Source: Pelobacter sp. (GTDB taxonomy: Bacteria > Desulfobacterota > Desulfuromonadia > Geobacterales > Pseudopelobacteraceae). Taken from it: a stretch of 64,000 nt of DNA. Below are positions 41,715 through 51,615 of the stretch, piece by piece. The stretch's first letter is position 1. Every line of letters begins with the position of its first letter. Where the stretch lies: the NCBI GenBank assembly GCA_030824515.1, contig JAVBXN010000014.1, positions 108,324-172,323 of the forward strand, given 5' to 3'. The translations under genes were made by a program, and so were the position numbers. A model generated the notes under the pieces. It had not been told where the DNA came from. It searched no databases and saw only the letters and a program-made list of their open reading frames with translations.

Positions 41715-44700
41715 TTGAAAAAAAACGTATCAGTACTAATTGGTTTGATGCTGGCGATCTGCATCCAGGTTTTTGTTACGCCGGCCCATGCCGTTAACCC
41801 TGGTGACATCGTAACGATAGCCGGTGGTGGCGTTGGCGACAACGGCTCTGCCCTCTCCGCCAATATTTACTTTCCTTACGGAACCGCCATTGACAATGCC
41901 GGGAATATTTTTATTGCTGACTATGGAAATCACCGCATCCGCAAGGTTTCTGCCGGCACAGGAATTATTACCACCGTTGCGGGCAATGGGGACTATTATG
42001 GAAATTTAGGAGACGACGGCCCAGCCACCTCGGCCAATCTTTATTGGCCCTCCGGAGTGGCCGTTGACAGCACAGGAAACCTTTATATTGCCGATACCGG
42101 TAATCACCGCGTCCGCAGAGTCGACGCGGGCACCGGCATCATCACCTCCGTGGCGGTTTCTGCTAATCTTAGTCGTCCTGCCGGAGTCGCTGTTGACAAC
42201 TCCGACAACATCTATATCGCCGACAGTGGCAATAGCCGTATTCTCAGAGTCGACGCCGCCACCGGCACAGTAACCACCGTAGCTGGTAATGGAACTGCCG
42301 CCTATTCAGGTGACAGCGGCCCCGCCATTTCCGCTAGTCTCAACAATCCAACCGGAACAGTCGTTGACAGCGCCGGAAACATTTATATAGCGGATCGGGG
42401 CAACAACCGCATCCGCATGATTGCAGCCGGCACCGGTATCATCACCACGGTAGCAGGCACCGGTACAGCAGCTTTTTCCGGCGACAATGGACCAGCCACC
42501 TCAGCCACTCTTTCCAGCCCTTATGGCATTGCCATCGACAAAGACGGTAATATCCTGATCGCGGACCAAAATAATTTCCGTATTCGCAAGTTGTCAGTCA
42601 GCACAGGTACGATTAGCACCGTTGCCGGCAACGATACATATATCTACGCTCCTACCGGAGTGGCTGTTGACATCACCGGAAACTTCTACATCGCAGCTTA
42701 TCAAAGTAACAGCATCCGCAAGGTGGATACCGTCACCGGTAACATCACCACTGTGGCGGGTAATGGCTGGGATAGTTTTTCAGGCGAAAACGTCGCCGCC
42801 ACTTCGGCAAAGCTCAAAGAGCCTGGCGGCACAGCTGTTGACAGTGCCGGAAACATCTATTTTGCCGACAGCGGCAATAACCGCATTCGCAAAGTAGCTG
42901 CCGGCACCGGCATAATCACCACTGTGGCCGGCAATGGTTTTCCAGATTTTTCCGGTGACAATGGTCCCGCCACTTTGGCTACACTTCAATATCCCAGTGA
43001 CGTAGCTGTTGACAGCGTCGGGAATCTTTATATTGCAGATAGTTTCAATAACCGCATACGCAAGGTCTCTGCCGGGTCCGGCATAATAACCACTGTGGCC
43101 ATTATCAGCAGTCCTTCTGGCGTGGTTGTTGACAGCGCCGGAGACATCTTGGTTGCAGAAAGCACTAGCCATCGTATCCGCAAAGTAACTGTCAGCACCG
43201 GCATTATCACGACTGTGGCTGGCGACGGTACCGCCGGATTTTCCGGCGATGATGGCTATGCCACTACAGCTAAACTTAACGGGCCTAATGGGATTGTCAT
43301 TGACGGCAGCGGCAACCTCTATATCTCAGATAACGGCAACAATCGCATCCGCAAGGTAGCTGGCGACACCGGTGTCATTACTACCGTGGCAGGCAATGGA
43401 TCGGCAGTTTTCTCTGGAGACAGTGGCTTAGCCACGGCGGCCGGACTTGGTTATTCTTGGGGAATAGCAGTTGACAATGCCAGTAACCTCTACATTGCCG
43501 CCAGCGGACGCATCCGTAAGGTGGCCAGCGGAAGCGGTATCATCGACACAGTGGCAGGCAGCGGATCTTATGGTTTTTCAGGAGATAACGGCCCTGCCAC
43601 CTTAGCCGCTATGGCACCTGCCGGAGTAGCCGTTGACAATACCGGCAACCTCTATATCGCAGACGCAGGCAGCAATCGTATCCGCAAGGTTTATCAGGCT
43701 GCGGCTCCCACCGCCGTTACCGGTTCCGCCAGTTCCATGACGCAGACTTCCGCCACCTTGAACGGCACGGTCAACGACAACGGCGCCGCCAGCACGGTTA
43801 CCTTTGAATACGGCACGACCTCAAGTTATGGCACAACTGCAGCCGGTGGCTCTGTGGCTGCAGGAGCAGGCGTAACGGCTGTAACCGCTGCCATATCAGG
43901 CCTGAGCTGCGGCACGACCTACCACTTCCGGGTGGCTGGCACCAATAGTACCGGCAGTACCTATGGCAGCGACGCTACCTTTACCACCGCGGCCTGTTCA
44001 CCAGTTGACGGCGTCTGCGGAAGCGCAAACGGCAAGACACTCCCGCTGATCCCGACCGTCAACCTTTGTCTGGCGGGATCAGCTTCGGCAGTAAGTGGCA
44101 CCGGACCCTGGAACTGGACCTGCGACGGCCTTTACAACGGCACCCAGGCCAGCTGTAGCGCCTTTTACGCGCCGGACACAACCCCTCCCACGATTACACT
44201 CTCGATGCTGGCTGATGGCGCCGTTACCAGGGAGAACCTGGTAAATGTCACTGGCGTGGCCAAAGACAACATTAACGGCAGCGGCATCTCCTGGGTCAAG
44301 GTCAACGGCAATCCGGTGGAGTTCAATAGTGTCAATGGTGTTTTCAGTTATCCGCTGCCACTGGCTGGGACCAGCACCGCTGTCACCGTCACCACGCAAG
44401 ACCTGTCCGGCAACTCCGCCTCCGCTACACGGACTATTGACCGTGATGTCGCTACCCCGCTGCTGACAATTGATACACCCAGCGATTACACTACAACCAG
44501 CATTGCCCTGATGAACATCAATGGCACGGTGGAAGCCGGCGCCACGGTCAACATTTCGCTGAACGGCGCCGTGCCGGTCGCTGCCCAGGTAACTGGTAAC
44601 AGCTACAGCGCTCAAGTGACGCTGGTATCTACCATGACTCTCAATACGGTTCAGGTGACCGCCACCAGCCTGTCGGGCAAAAGCAGTTCCGTCAAACGTT

Positions 44701-45776
44701 CGATCCGTTTCAATGCTTCCCGTTGGACGATGGAGATCACCGATCCGCCGCAGGACATGCTGACGGTTGCCGGCAGTTATCTGCTAAAGGGACGGGTGGC
44801 GGATGTGGTCAATGCCCCCATAATGATTACGATCACCAGGGGAGCCGATACCTACACCCCGACCGTCACCGATGGTGCCTTTGAACAGCTGGTCACGCTT
44901 TCCACAGATGGTCTTCATGTGTTCAGCGTGCTGGGCACTGACAGCCTGGGCAACAAGACCTCCGCCACTCGGGTCATTAACAAGGGGGTTTTCGAACTAC
45001 CTGCTATTACCGCCTTCAGTATGCCGCCGGCCTCAAGCTCGTTTACCGTGCCGCTGACCTTTACCGCCAGCGATAATGTCGGAATTACCGCCTGGTGCGC
45101 AAGTTATGTCGCACACACTCCTGATACTTGCGACTGGGTGGCATCTGCTCCGATGAGTTATACTTTCAGGACCCAGGGAACCAAATTACTTTACGGATAT
45201 GTGAAAGATGCGGACGGCAATATTTCCGGGATAACTGCAACCACGACCATCACGGTGGCAGACCAGCCTATGACGGTCACGCTCGCCGGAACAGGAAAGG
45301 GCACCGTCACCAGCAACCCGGCCGGCATCAGCTGTATCAGTGGCTCAACAGCCGGCTGCAGCGCCAGTTTCACGGCCGGCCCGGCGGTCAGCCTGCTGCA
45401 GACACCGCAAAGCGACTCCACCTTCGGTGGTTGGAGCGGAAACTGCACTGGCACCGGGGCCTGCAGCAATGCCATGACTGCGGCCAAATCCGTCACCGCC
45501 ACCTTTAACCTGATTCCCAGGGCAATGATCGGCAGCAACGGTTACGCTTCCCTTGGACAGGCGTATTCCAGCGTGGCGACAGGAGACACTGCAACTATTA
45601 TGGTGCTGGGCATCGATCTGGATCCGGAAATCCTTACAGTGGACAGCAACCGGAAAATCAGCCTGATTGGCGGCTACACGTCATCATATGACAAAGGAAC
45701 AACGCCGACATCCCTGAAGGGTCCACTCACAATCTCCACCGGCAGCCTGACGGTTGAGGGACTGGTTGTAAAATAA
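41715..45776 (+). CDS. Large secreted NHL-repeat protein
   Basis: 1353 residues from a TTG start at 41715, preceded by AAAGGGGGG; no ATG fits. Signal peptide (LKKNVSVLIGLMLAICIQVFVTPAHA, first residue fMet). Residues about 20-660 hold some 12 NHL-type repeats built as GVAVDSAGNIYIADSGNNRIRKV...GIITTVAGNG, a beta-propeller series. Then a fibronectin-III-like domain (SSMTQTSATLNGTVNDNG), a Cys-rich segment, several Ig/Big-like domains (TRENLVNVTGVAKDNI, TVEAGATVNISLNG), a divergent InlB-like repeat (TLAGTGKGTVTSNPAGISCIS) and a C-terminal module (MIGSNGYASLGQAYSS, STGSLTVEGLVVK). Riboswitch control fits an extracellular matrix or adhesion role; this is inference. Confidence 0.85.
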   Translation: MKKNVSVLIGLMLAICIQVFVTPAHAVNPGDIVTIAGGGVGDNGSALSANIYFPYGTAIDNAGNIFIADYGNHRIRKVSAGTGIITTVAGNGDYYGNLGDDGPATSANLYWPSGVAVDSTGNLYIADTGNHRVRRVDAGTGIITSVAVSANLSRPAGVAVDNSDNIYIADSGNSRILRVDAATGTVTTVAGNGTAAYSGDSGPAISASLNNPTGTVVDSAGNIYIADRGNNRIRMIAAGTGIITTVAGTGTAAFSGDNGPATSATLSSPYGIAIDKDGNILIADQNNFRIRKLSVSTGTISTVAGNDTYIYAPTGVAVDITGNFYIAAYQSNSIRKVDTVTGNITTVAGNGWDSFSGENVAATSAKLKEPGGTAVDSAGNIYFADSGNNRIRKVAAGTGIITTVAGNGFPDFSGDNGPATLATLQYPSDVAVDSVGNLYIADSFNNRIRKVSAGSGIITTVAIISSPSGVVVDSAGDILVAESTSHRIRKVTVSTGIITTVAGDGTAGFSGDDGYATTAKLNGPNGIVIDGSGNLYISDNGNNRIRKVAGDTGVITTVAGNGSAVFSGDSGLATAAGLGYSWGIAVDNASNLYIAASGRIRKVASGSGIIDTVAGSGSYGFSGDNGPATLAAMAPAGVAVDNTGNLYIADAGSNRIRKVYQAAAPTAVTGSASSMTQTSATLNGTVNDNGAASTVTFEYGTTSSYGTTAAGGSVAAGAGVTAVTAAISGLSCGTTYHFRVAGTNSTGSTYGSDATFTTAACSPVDGVCGSANGKTLPLIPTVNLCLAGSASAVSGTGPWNWTCDGLYNGTQASCSAFYAPDTTPPTITLSMLADGAVTRENLVNVTGVAKDNINGSGISWVKVNGNPVEFNSVNGVFSYPLPLAGTSTAVTVTTQDLSGNSASATRTIDRDVATPLLTIDTPSDYTTTSIALMNINGTVEAGATVNISLNGAVPVAAQVTGNSYSAQVTLVSTMTLNTVQVTATSLSGKSSSVKRSIRFNASRWTMEITDPPQDMLTVAGSYLLKGRVADVVNAPIMITITRGADTYTPTVTDGAFEQLVTLSTDGLHVFSVLGTDSLGNKTSATRVINKGVFELPAITAFSMPPASSSFTVPLTFTASDNVGITAWCASYVAHTPDTCDWVASAPMSYTFRTQGTKLLYGYVKDADGNISGITATTTITVADQPMTVTLAGTGKGTVTSNPAGISCISGSTAGCSASFTAGPAVSLLQTPQSDSTFGGWSGNCTGTGACSNAMTAAKSVTATFNLIPRAMIGSNGYASLGQAYSSVATGDTATIMVLGIDLDPEILTVDSNRKISLIGGYTSSYDKGTTPTSLKGPLTISTGSLTVEGLVVK

Positions 45777-45807
45777 TCAAAACCATCAAGGTTGAGGATA
45801 ATAATCG

Positions 45808-48423
45808 ATGAACAGCACATTACGATACATTCGAACACTTTTTCTCTGCATAGCCAGCCTTCTGATTTTTCTTCTGGATGGCAGTCTCTGCTGGGCCGGT
45901 TCGATTTCCGGCAGGGTAACAGACGTAAGCGACAGATCGCCAATATCGATGATTTACATCTTGTTTTATCAGTCCGGAAACTTAATTAGATCCTTCCAAA
46001 CAGATACGAATGGCGATTATGCTGTAAGTGGCATCCCGGATGGCGTCTACTCCGTATGCTTTGAAGACCCACTCAGCGAATATGTCAATCAATGCTATAA
46101 CAATAGCCCTGATACGGGTGGCGCTACTCTGCTGACGGTTACCGCTGCCTCAACCCACACCGGAATCAATGCCGCTCTTGTTGCAGGCGGAACGATCAGT
46201 GGCACAGTGACCGGCCTTGATCCGGACAAACCTTTTGGGACGGTGTCGATATACAATGGCAAGACCAGCGCATTGGTATACGAGTTTGCTAGATTCGGAG
46301 AAGGCACATACCGCTCTAAAGTACTTCCTCCAGGCAGTTATACCATCCGCTTTTCAGGGCAGAACGCTTATCCGGTCTGGTATAACCAGGCGAACGATCA
46401 GGCTGGATCCACCCCGGTTACCGTCACTAAATTCAGTAACACTGACGGGATTAATGCGACACTGACCTACTTTGGCAGAATTGCTGGAAAGATCACCGGC
46501 ACTGATGGTGTCGGTCTCGCCAGTTCTTACACCTCGGTATTTGATGCCGGCGGTAACGCAATTGATTATGGGAGTACTGATGTCAACGGAAATTACATAA
46601 CTTCTCGGTTGCCGAACGGCAGCTACAAAATCTGCTTCGAATCCTTCCGTTATGAAACCCGCTGTTATAACAATGCCCTTGATACATCAACGGCAACGCC
46701 TGTCACTGTCACAGCTCCTTCTACGACACCAGCAAATGGTCAGCTGCGCCGTTATGTCGCCATCTCCGGCACGGTCCGCACATCCGGAGGTGCACCCTTA
46801 GCCGCAAGGGTTGAATTGTATGACTCTGCCCAGAATCTGGTGAAGGACACCATCAGCTCACCAAACGATGGCACATATTCTTTCGGGAACGACGGATGGC
46901 ATCTGGTCGAGGGGAACTACAAGGTTCGGTTCCGGGATCTAGCTGTCGGCTACGCCGAGCAGTGGTATCCGGCAAAAGCCGACTTCGCCAGTGCCGCCAC
47001 GATTCGGGCATTCCTGGACACCACCGGGATTGACGCGGTAATGAAGTCGGTCGGCAGAATCTCCGGCAAGACTTCAAACAGCAAAGGTTATGGAATTTCG
47101 AATATCGCCGTAACGGTCTTTGATGCCAACCAGAATGCGGTAGCCAATCTGACCTCGGACGCCGGCGGATATTATCAGACCGACTATCTTACCGAAGGTA
47201 GCTACCGGATCCGTTTTGACGGGACCGCCAGCGGTTATCCGCTGGAGTGGTACAGCGACCAGCCTGATTTTGCCCGTGCCACGCCGGTAACCGTTACCAA
47301 AAACTGGACATCAGGCATCAATGCAACCCTGGTCTCACCGCTTAAAATCAGCGGCAAGGTTGCAAACAGCAGGGGGGGCGGAATATACAACGCCTTGCTC
47401 TATATCTACAACAGCCAGAATGCCTATGTAACCAGCTTCTATTCCGGTGTTAGCGGCGCGTTCGATTCAGGGGAATTACCGGCGGACAGCTACCGGATCA
47501 AGATCATAGCCTCGGGCTATCCCGAACAGTGGCATGGCGGAACCGACTTTGCCAGCGCCACCCCGGTAACCATGAGCCTGTCGAGCGGACCCGCCGTTGC
47601 CAATATTGCCTTGAAGGAAGATGGCGGCAGGATTTACGGAAGAGTAACCGATAGTTCCGGAGCTGCCATTGCGACGGCATTCGTCTATTTGTACAATGCG
47701 GCCGACGAATCATACGTTGGATACATAACCACTGATCCAGTTGGCAACTATGCTTCCGGCAAACTGAATGACGGAAGCTATCGGATCATGTTTCAGTCGC
47801 CTTTTACCGGGCATCTGCAAGAGTGGTACAACAACAGGGGCGATATAACCACGGCAACAACTATTGCCGTCACCGCTGCCACACCAGTTGTAGGCATTGA
47901 CGCGATGCTGCTGAAAAACATGACCCTCTCGGTAACTTTGGCGGGTGCCGGCGACGGGGCCGTGAACAGCGATCCTGCCGGGATCGCCTGCACCAGCGGC
48001 ACCTGTACGGCCAGGTATCCGGAGAACAGTACGGTGAAGCTGTCCGCGACGCCCGGCAGCATTTCACTGTTTGGTGGCTGGACTGACGCCTGTACCAACC
48101 AGACCGGCGACTGCACCGTAACCATGATCTCCGACAAGGCCGCAATAGCCACATTCATTCTGGCTCCCAAGGCGAAAGTCGGCCTGACCGGCTATGATTC
48201 GCTTGCCGCCGCCTATGCTGCCGCCGGGACTACCGATACCATTCTGGTGCTGGATGCGGAGATGCCGGACGCCGGTTTTACGCTGGACCGGGGCAAGTCC
48301 ATCACGCTGAAGGGGGGCTACAGGAACGATTACAGCGGCAGGAGCGGCCTGCCGAGCCGGCTGAAAGGCGTGTTGACAGTCTCCACCGGCAGCCTGACTG
48401 TGGAGAGTCTGGTGGTCTGGTAA
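45808..48423 (+). CDS. Large secreted carboxypeptidase-regulatory-like repeat protein
   Basis: An 871-residue exported protein with signal NSTLRYIRTLFLCIASLLIFLLDGSLCWA. Residues 30-700 are about eight repeats of the CarboxypepD_reg/prealbumin-like type: ISGKVANSRGGGIYNALLYIYN...Y..GELPADSYRIKI...YPEQWHGG..FASATPVTV. Each begins with a G-x-V start and closes with Y-x-E-W/Q-W/Y. An InlB-like repeat (TLAGAGDGAVNSDPAGIACTSG) and a C-terminal module (KVGLTGYDSLAAAYAAA ... LTVSTGSLTVESLVVW) follow. The last 170 residues are homologous to those of the preceding gene. The 31-nt gap implies one transcript with it, so the riboswitch may control both. Confidence 0.85.
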   Translation: MNSTLRYIRTLFLCIASLLIFLLDGSLCWAGSISGRVTDVSDRSPISMIYILFYQSGNLIRSFQTDTNGDYAVSGIPDGVYSVCFEDPLSEYVNQCYNNSPDTGGATLLTVTAASTHTGINAALVAGGTISGTVTGLDPDKPFGTVSIYNGKTSALVYEFARFGEGTYRSKVLPPGSYTIRFSGQNAYPVWYNQANDQAGSTPVTVTKFSNTDGINATLTYFGRIAGKITGTDGVGLASSYTSVFDAGGNAIDYGSTDVNGNYITSRLPNGSYKICFESFRYETRCYNNALDTSTATPVTVTAPSTTPANGQLRRYVAISGTVRTSGGAPLAARVELYDSAQNLVKDTISSPNDGTYSFGNDGWHLVEGNYKVRFRDLAVGYAEQWYPAKADFASAATIRAFLDTTGIDAVMKSVGRISGKTSNSKGYGISNIAVTVFDANQNAVANLTSDAGGYYQTDYLTEGSYRIRFDGTASGYPLEWYSDQPDFARATPVTVTKNWTSGINATLVSPLKISGKVANSRGGGIYNALLYIYNSQNAYVTSFYSGVSGAFDSGELPADSYRIKIIASGYPEQWHGGTDFASATPVTMSLSSGPAVANIALKEDGGRIYGRVTDSSGAAIATAFVYLYNAADESYVGYITTDPVGNYASGKLNDGSYRIMFQSPFTGHLQEWYNNRGDITTATTIAVTAATPVVGIDAMLLKNMTLSVTLAGAGDGAVNSDPAGIACTSGTCTARYPENSTVKLSATPGSISLFGGWTDACTNQTGDCTVTMISDKAAIATFILAPKAKVGLTGYDSLAAAYAAAGTTDTILVLDAEMPDAGFTLDRGKSITLKGGYRNDYSGRSGLPSRLKGVLTVSTGSLTVESLVVW

Positions 48424-48548
48424 CTACAAAAGGCACTTGATTGCGATCCAGTGGACCGGAAGCCTTCTTCAATGCATTGACAACGGTATTGAAGATGATT
48501 AGTCTTTGGGCTGTATTAATATCACCGCCTTTTGAAAGTTGGATCGAT

Positions 48549-49979
48549 ATGAAATTTCCAAACCGTAAATTGCTGCCTGCAATATTATGTGCGCTGATGC
48601 TGTCGGCCCTGACCGGCTGCAGCGGCAAGAGCGATTCTCCGCTTTACCTGGAATCCAACCGCAAGGGGGGTGAAGCCGAGGCCCCGGTCAAGGATGTGCC
48701 GACCGACATCCTCTCCACCCAGAAGGCCTTCAGCAACGTATCCAGGAAGGTCACCCCCTGTGTGGTCAACATCTCGACCGTCAGCCGCAAAAAGATCGTG
48801 CAGCCCTTCTTCGAGATGAACCCGTTTTTCGAGGACTTCTTCGGAGCGCCACAGACCCGGCGGGACAAAAGTCTCGGCTCCGGCTTCCTGATCAGCAAGG
48901 ATGGTTACATCGTCACCAACGACCACGTGGTGCGCGATGCCGAAAGCATCCAGGTCAAGTTATCCAACGACAAGGTCTACGACGCCAAGGTTGTTGGCGG
49001 AGACCAGAAGAGCGATATCGCCGTGATCAAGATCAGCGCCGCCGACCTTCCGGTGGCGGTGCTGGGTGACTCGGACAAGATGGATGTAGGCCAGTGGGCG
49101 ATAGCGATCGGCAACCCCTTCGGCCTGGACCGCACCATGACGGTCGGCGTCATCTCAGCTACCGGGCGCTCCAACATGGGCATCGAGACCTATGAGAACT
49201 TCATCCAGACCGATGCCTCGATCAATCCCGGCAACTCGGGCGGACCACTGTTGAACGTGTACGGCGAGGTGATCGGCATTAATACCGCCATTGTAGCCGC
49301 CGGACAGGGGATCGGTTTCGCGATCCCGATCAACATGGCCAAGCCGATTTTTTCGCAGCTGATCCAGAAGGGGAGCGTCAGCCGCGGCTACATGGGTGTG
49401 ACGATCCAGCCGGTAACCGAGGAGCTGGCCCAGTCGTTCGGCCTGAAACATACCCGGGGCGCGCTGGTCAACGACATCATCAAGGGGAGCCCGGCCGACA
49501 AGGCCGGCATCCGCCAGGGGGATGTGATCACCGCGCTGAACGGCACGGAAGTCAAGGACCCCTCCCACCTCCAGCGTCTGGTGGCCGAAGCCGGGATCGG
49601 CAAATCGGTCAGGATCACCGTGTTCCGCGACGGCAAGGCGCTCGAACTGGGCCTGGCGCTGGCCAGCGCCGACTCGGCCCCCAAGCGCCAGCGCGAATCA
49701 GGGGGGGGCGGACAGCAGGATGGCGGGGCCGACCTGCTCGGCCTGGTGGTGGAAGACAGCGGCCAGGGACAGGGCGTAGTCGTGGTTGAAAGCGTGCGGG
49801 GCAGGGCGGCTGCCGAGGCCGGTATCCGGCGCGGCGACCTGATCGTTTCGATCAATCGCAAGCGGATCGCCAACAGCGCCGAATACGAGCGCGCAATCAA
49901 TTCCAGCCGCAACGGCAACCTGACAATTCTTGTTCGACGGGGCGATGCAAGCATCTACTTTGCATTACGCATAAAATAG
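48549..49979 (+). CDS. DegP/HtrA-family serine protease lipoprotein
   Basis: 476 residues from the start at 48549; the ORF extension has no signal and no ribosome site. Signal peptide with lipobox LTGC (MKFPNRKLLPAILCALMLSALTGC), so it is probably a lipid-anchored form. The trypsin-like domain has VTNDHVV (His), KSDIAVIKI (Asp) and DASINPGNSGGPLL (Ser). Two PDZ domains follow (SRGYMGVTIQPVTEELA..., GQGQGVVVVESVRGRAAAEAGIRRGDLI). It degrades or refolds damaged envelope proteins. Most family members are soluble, so the Cys anchor is a variation. No strong ribosome site is seen. Confidence 0.9.
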   Translation: MKFPNRKLLPAILCALMLSALTGCSGKSDSPLYLESNRKGGEAEAPVKDVPTDILSTQKAFSNVSRKVTPCVVNISTVSRKKIVQPFFEMNPFFEDFFGAPQTRRDKSLGSGFLISKDGYIVTNDHVVRDAESIQVKLSNDKVYDAKVVGGDQKSDIAVIKISAADLPVAVLGDSDKMDVGQWAIAIGNPFGLDRTMTVGVISATGRSNMGIETYENFIQTDASINPGNSGGPLLNVYGEVIGINTAIVAAGQGIGFAIPINMAKPIFSQLIQKGSVSRGYMGVTIQPVTEELAQSFGLKHTRGALVNDIIKGSPADKAGIRQGDVITALNGTEVKDPSHLQRLVAEAGIGKSVRITVFRDGKALELGLALASADSAPKRQRESGGGGQQDGGADLLGLVVEDSGQGQGVVVVESVRGRAAAEAGIRRGDLIVSINRKRIANSAEYERAINSSRNGNLTILVRRGDASIYFALRIK

Positions 49980-50020
49980 TGCTATGGTGCAAAAACTTTA
50001 CCGTATGAGGGACAACTTCC

Positions 50021-50284
50021 ATGAACATGATTGATAATCCCGATCAGGCAAAACGCCTGGCCAGAGCTATTCTTTCCGACGTGGCCATGTACAACAAGGA
50101 GAAGGTCGAGAATGGTATCAAGAATGACAACATTTTTGACATTCTCAAAGAAGAGCTGGAGGAGGGGCGCCAGCATTTCCTTTCCAGGGTCTCCACCGAT
50201 CTCAATCCGGACACGATCTACGAGATAGCCGTGGTGGATGTGCTGATCAAGCGGGCCGGCAAGATCGAATCGTCAATCTGGTAG
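50021..50284 (+). CDS. Conserved-looking small cytosolic protein
   Basis: An 87-residue protein, not recognised. It reads MNMIDNPDQAKRLARAILSD, then VAMYNKEKVENGIKNDNIFDILKEELEEGRQHFLSRV and YEIAVVDVLIKRAGKIESSIW. Composition is helical and charged, with no signal peptide. GAGGGA lies before the ATG. It lies in the same direction between the htrA-like and the rluD-type genes and has its own terminator, which points to a real gene. I recall similar frames next to housekeeping genes in Geobacter, without a function. Confidence 0.7.
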   Translation: MNMIDNPDQAKRLARAILSDVAMYNKEKVENGIKNDNIFDILKEELEEGRQHFLSRVSTDLNPDTIYEIAVVDVLIKRAGKIESSIW

Positions 50285-50310
50285 CAGCCGGCAACAACCA
50301 ATGATTCTGC

Positions 50311-50344
50311 AAGGCGTGCCTGTCCGGGTGCGCCTTTGCTTTTT
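50311..50344 (+). terminator. Terminator of the 87-residue gene
   Basis: AAGGCGTGCC (50311-50320), loop TGTCCG, GGTGCGCCTT (50327-50336), with two imperfect pairs, then TGCTTTTT. It lies 27 nt past the stop. Confidence 0.65.
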
Positions 50345-50379
50345 AAAAACCGTTCCGGCAACCGGAAGCGAGAGGTACC

Positions 50380-51336
50380 ATGGACAAGATTTTACTGACA
50401 TACCCCGATGAAGCCGAACCGACCAGGATCGACCTGTTTCTCTGCCGTGAAATGGACGGTGAGTCACGGGCCGGCATCCAGCGCCTGATAGAAAACGGCA
50501 ATGTGCTGGTGAACGGCTCGGCGGTACGGCCTTCGCACAAGCTCAAGGGGGGCGAACGGCTGGAAATCGAGATTCCGGAACCGCAACCGGCCGAACCACA
50601 GGCGGAATCGATTCCACTGGATGTACTCTACGAGGACAGCGACCTGATCGTGATCAACAAGGAGGCCGGAATGGTGGTTCACCCCGGACCGGGCACCGCC
50701 AGCGGAACGCTGGTGAACGCGCTTCTGGCCCATTGCACCGACCTGTCCGGCATCGGCGGGGAGCTGCGCCCCGGCATCGTCCACCGCCTGGACAAGGGCA
50801 CTTCCGGCGTGCTGGTGGTCGCCAAGAATGACCGCGCCCACCAGGCGCTGTCGGCACAGTTCAGCGTCCATTCGGTCAAGCGCATCTACCAGGCTTTGAT
50901 TTACGGCTGTCCGGCGGAAGATTCGGGCAAGATCGAAGGGATCATCGGGCGACATCCGACCGAACGGCTGCGGCTGTCGGGCAAGGCCAGGCACGGCAAG
51001 CACGCCGTGACCCGCTGGAGGGTCAGGGAGCGCTACAACCGGGTTTCCCTGGTGGAACTTCGGCTGGAAACCGGGCGCACCCACCAGATCAGGGTGCACA
51101 TGACCGAAGCCGGATTTCCGCTGCTGGGGGATCCGCTCTACCCGGACGGCGGCCGGATCAACAACATTCCCGACACCCAGCTGCGCGGCATGATCAACCG
51201 GCTGGGGCGTCAGGCGCTGCACGCCCGCTGCCTGGGTTTCATCCACCCCACCAGCGGCGAATACATGGAATTCACGGTCGAACCGCCGGCGGACATGCAG
51301 GAGCTGCTGGCATACCTGCGGCGCGCGGCGGAATGA
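50380..51336 (+). CDS. rluD: RluD-type 23S rRNA pseudouridine synthase
   Basis: A 318-residue protein. N-terminal S4 RNA-binding domain (TRIDLFLCREM, SRAGIQRLIENGNVLVNGSAVRPSHKLKGGERLEIEIPEP), then the RluA/RluD catalytic domain with GIVHRLDKGTSGVLVVAKND (catalytic Asp in HRLDxGTSG), RLETGRTHQIRVHM and QALHARCLGFIHPTSGEYMEF. It isomerises uridines of 23S rRNA, as RluD does at 1911/1915/1917; the exact target sites are inferred. The ribosome site is weak (GAGAGG). The end of the transcript runs into the 165-bp repeat and the terminator at 51561. Confidence 0.9.
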   Translation: MDKILLTYPDEAEPTRIDLFLCREMDGESRAGIQRLIENGNVLVNGSAVRPSHKLKGGERLEIEIPEPQPAEPQAESIPLDVLYEDSDLIVINKEAGMVVHPGPGTASGTLVNALLAHCTDLSGIGGELRPGIVHRLDKGTSGVLVVAKNDRAHQALSAQFSVHSVKRIYQALIYGCPAEDSGKIEGIIGRHPTERLRLSGKARHGKHAVTRWRVRERYNRVSLVELRLETGRTHQIRVHMTEAGFPLLGDPLYPDGGRINNIPDTQLRGMINRLGRQALHARCLGFIHPTSGEYMEFTVEPPADMQELLAYLRRAAE

Positions 51337-51380
51337 ACGAAGTACAGGCGCATCCGCAATAAAATTAAACCAAGAAAAAT

Positions 51381-51549
51381 CAGTTTCACGCAAAGCACGC
51401 TACCAAAAGTAGGCGCCTCTAGGCGAGAACGCAAAGTAAAATCAGCCAGTTTCCAGACTATAGTCTTTCAGCTTTTTGGTTAAAGCCTTTGTCCTTGTAA
51501 GTGTTTGACTTGCTTGGCGAGCTTTGCGCCTTTGCGTGAGTAACTGCCG
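51381..51549. repeat. 165-bp CGCAAAG inverted-repeat element, copy 1
   Basis: It opens TTTCACGCAAAGCACGC and closes GCGCCTTTGCGTGAGTAA, giving imperfect terminal inverted repeats. The internal AAAAGTAGGCGCCTCTAGGC is matched in copy 2. Read in reverse, copy 2 at 60216-60381 aligns end to end, including flanking CTGCCG/TTGCCG. No ORF lies inside. The features are those of a MITE or REP-like element. Confidence 0.7.
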
Positions 51550-51560
51550 TTTTAAGGTCA

Positions 51561-51592
51561 AAAAGCCCCTTCGCTTAAGCGAGGGGGCTTTT
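51561..51592. terminator. Terminator between rluD-type and HAD genes
   Basis: AAAAGCCCCTTCGC (51561-51574), loop TTAA, GCGAGGGGGCTTTT (51579-51592), one G-U pair. T-runs on both strands; it serves the leftward HAD gene and may end the rluD-type transcript. Confidence 0.82.
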
Positions 51593-51615
51593 GATTCTCG
51601 ACTATAAATTCAGCC

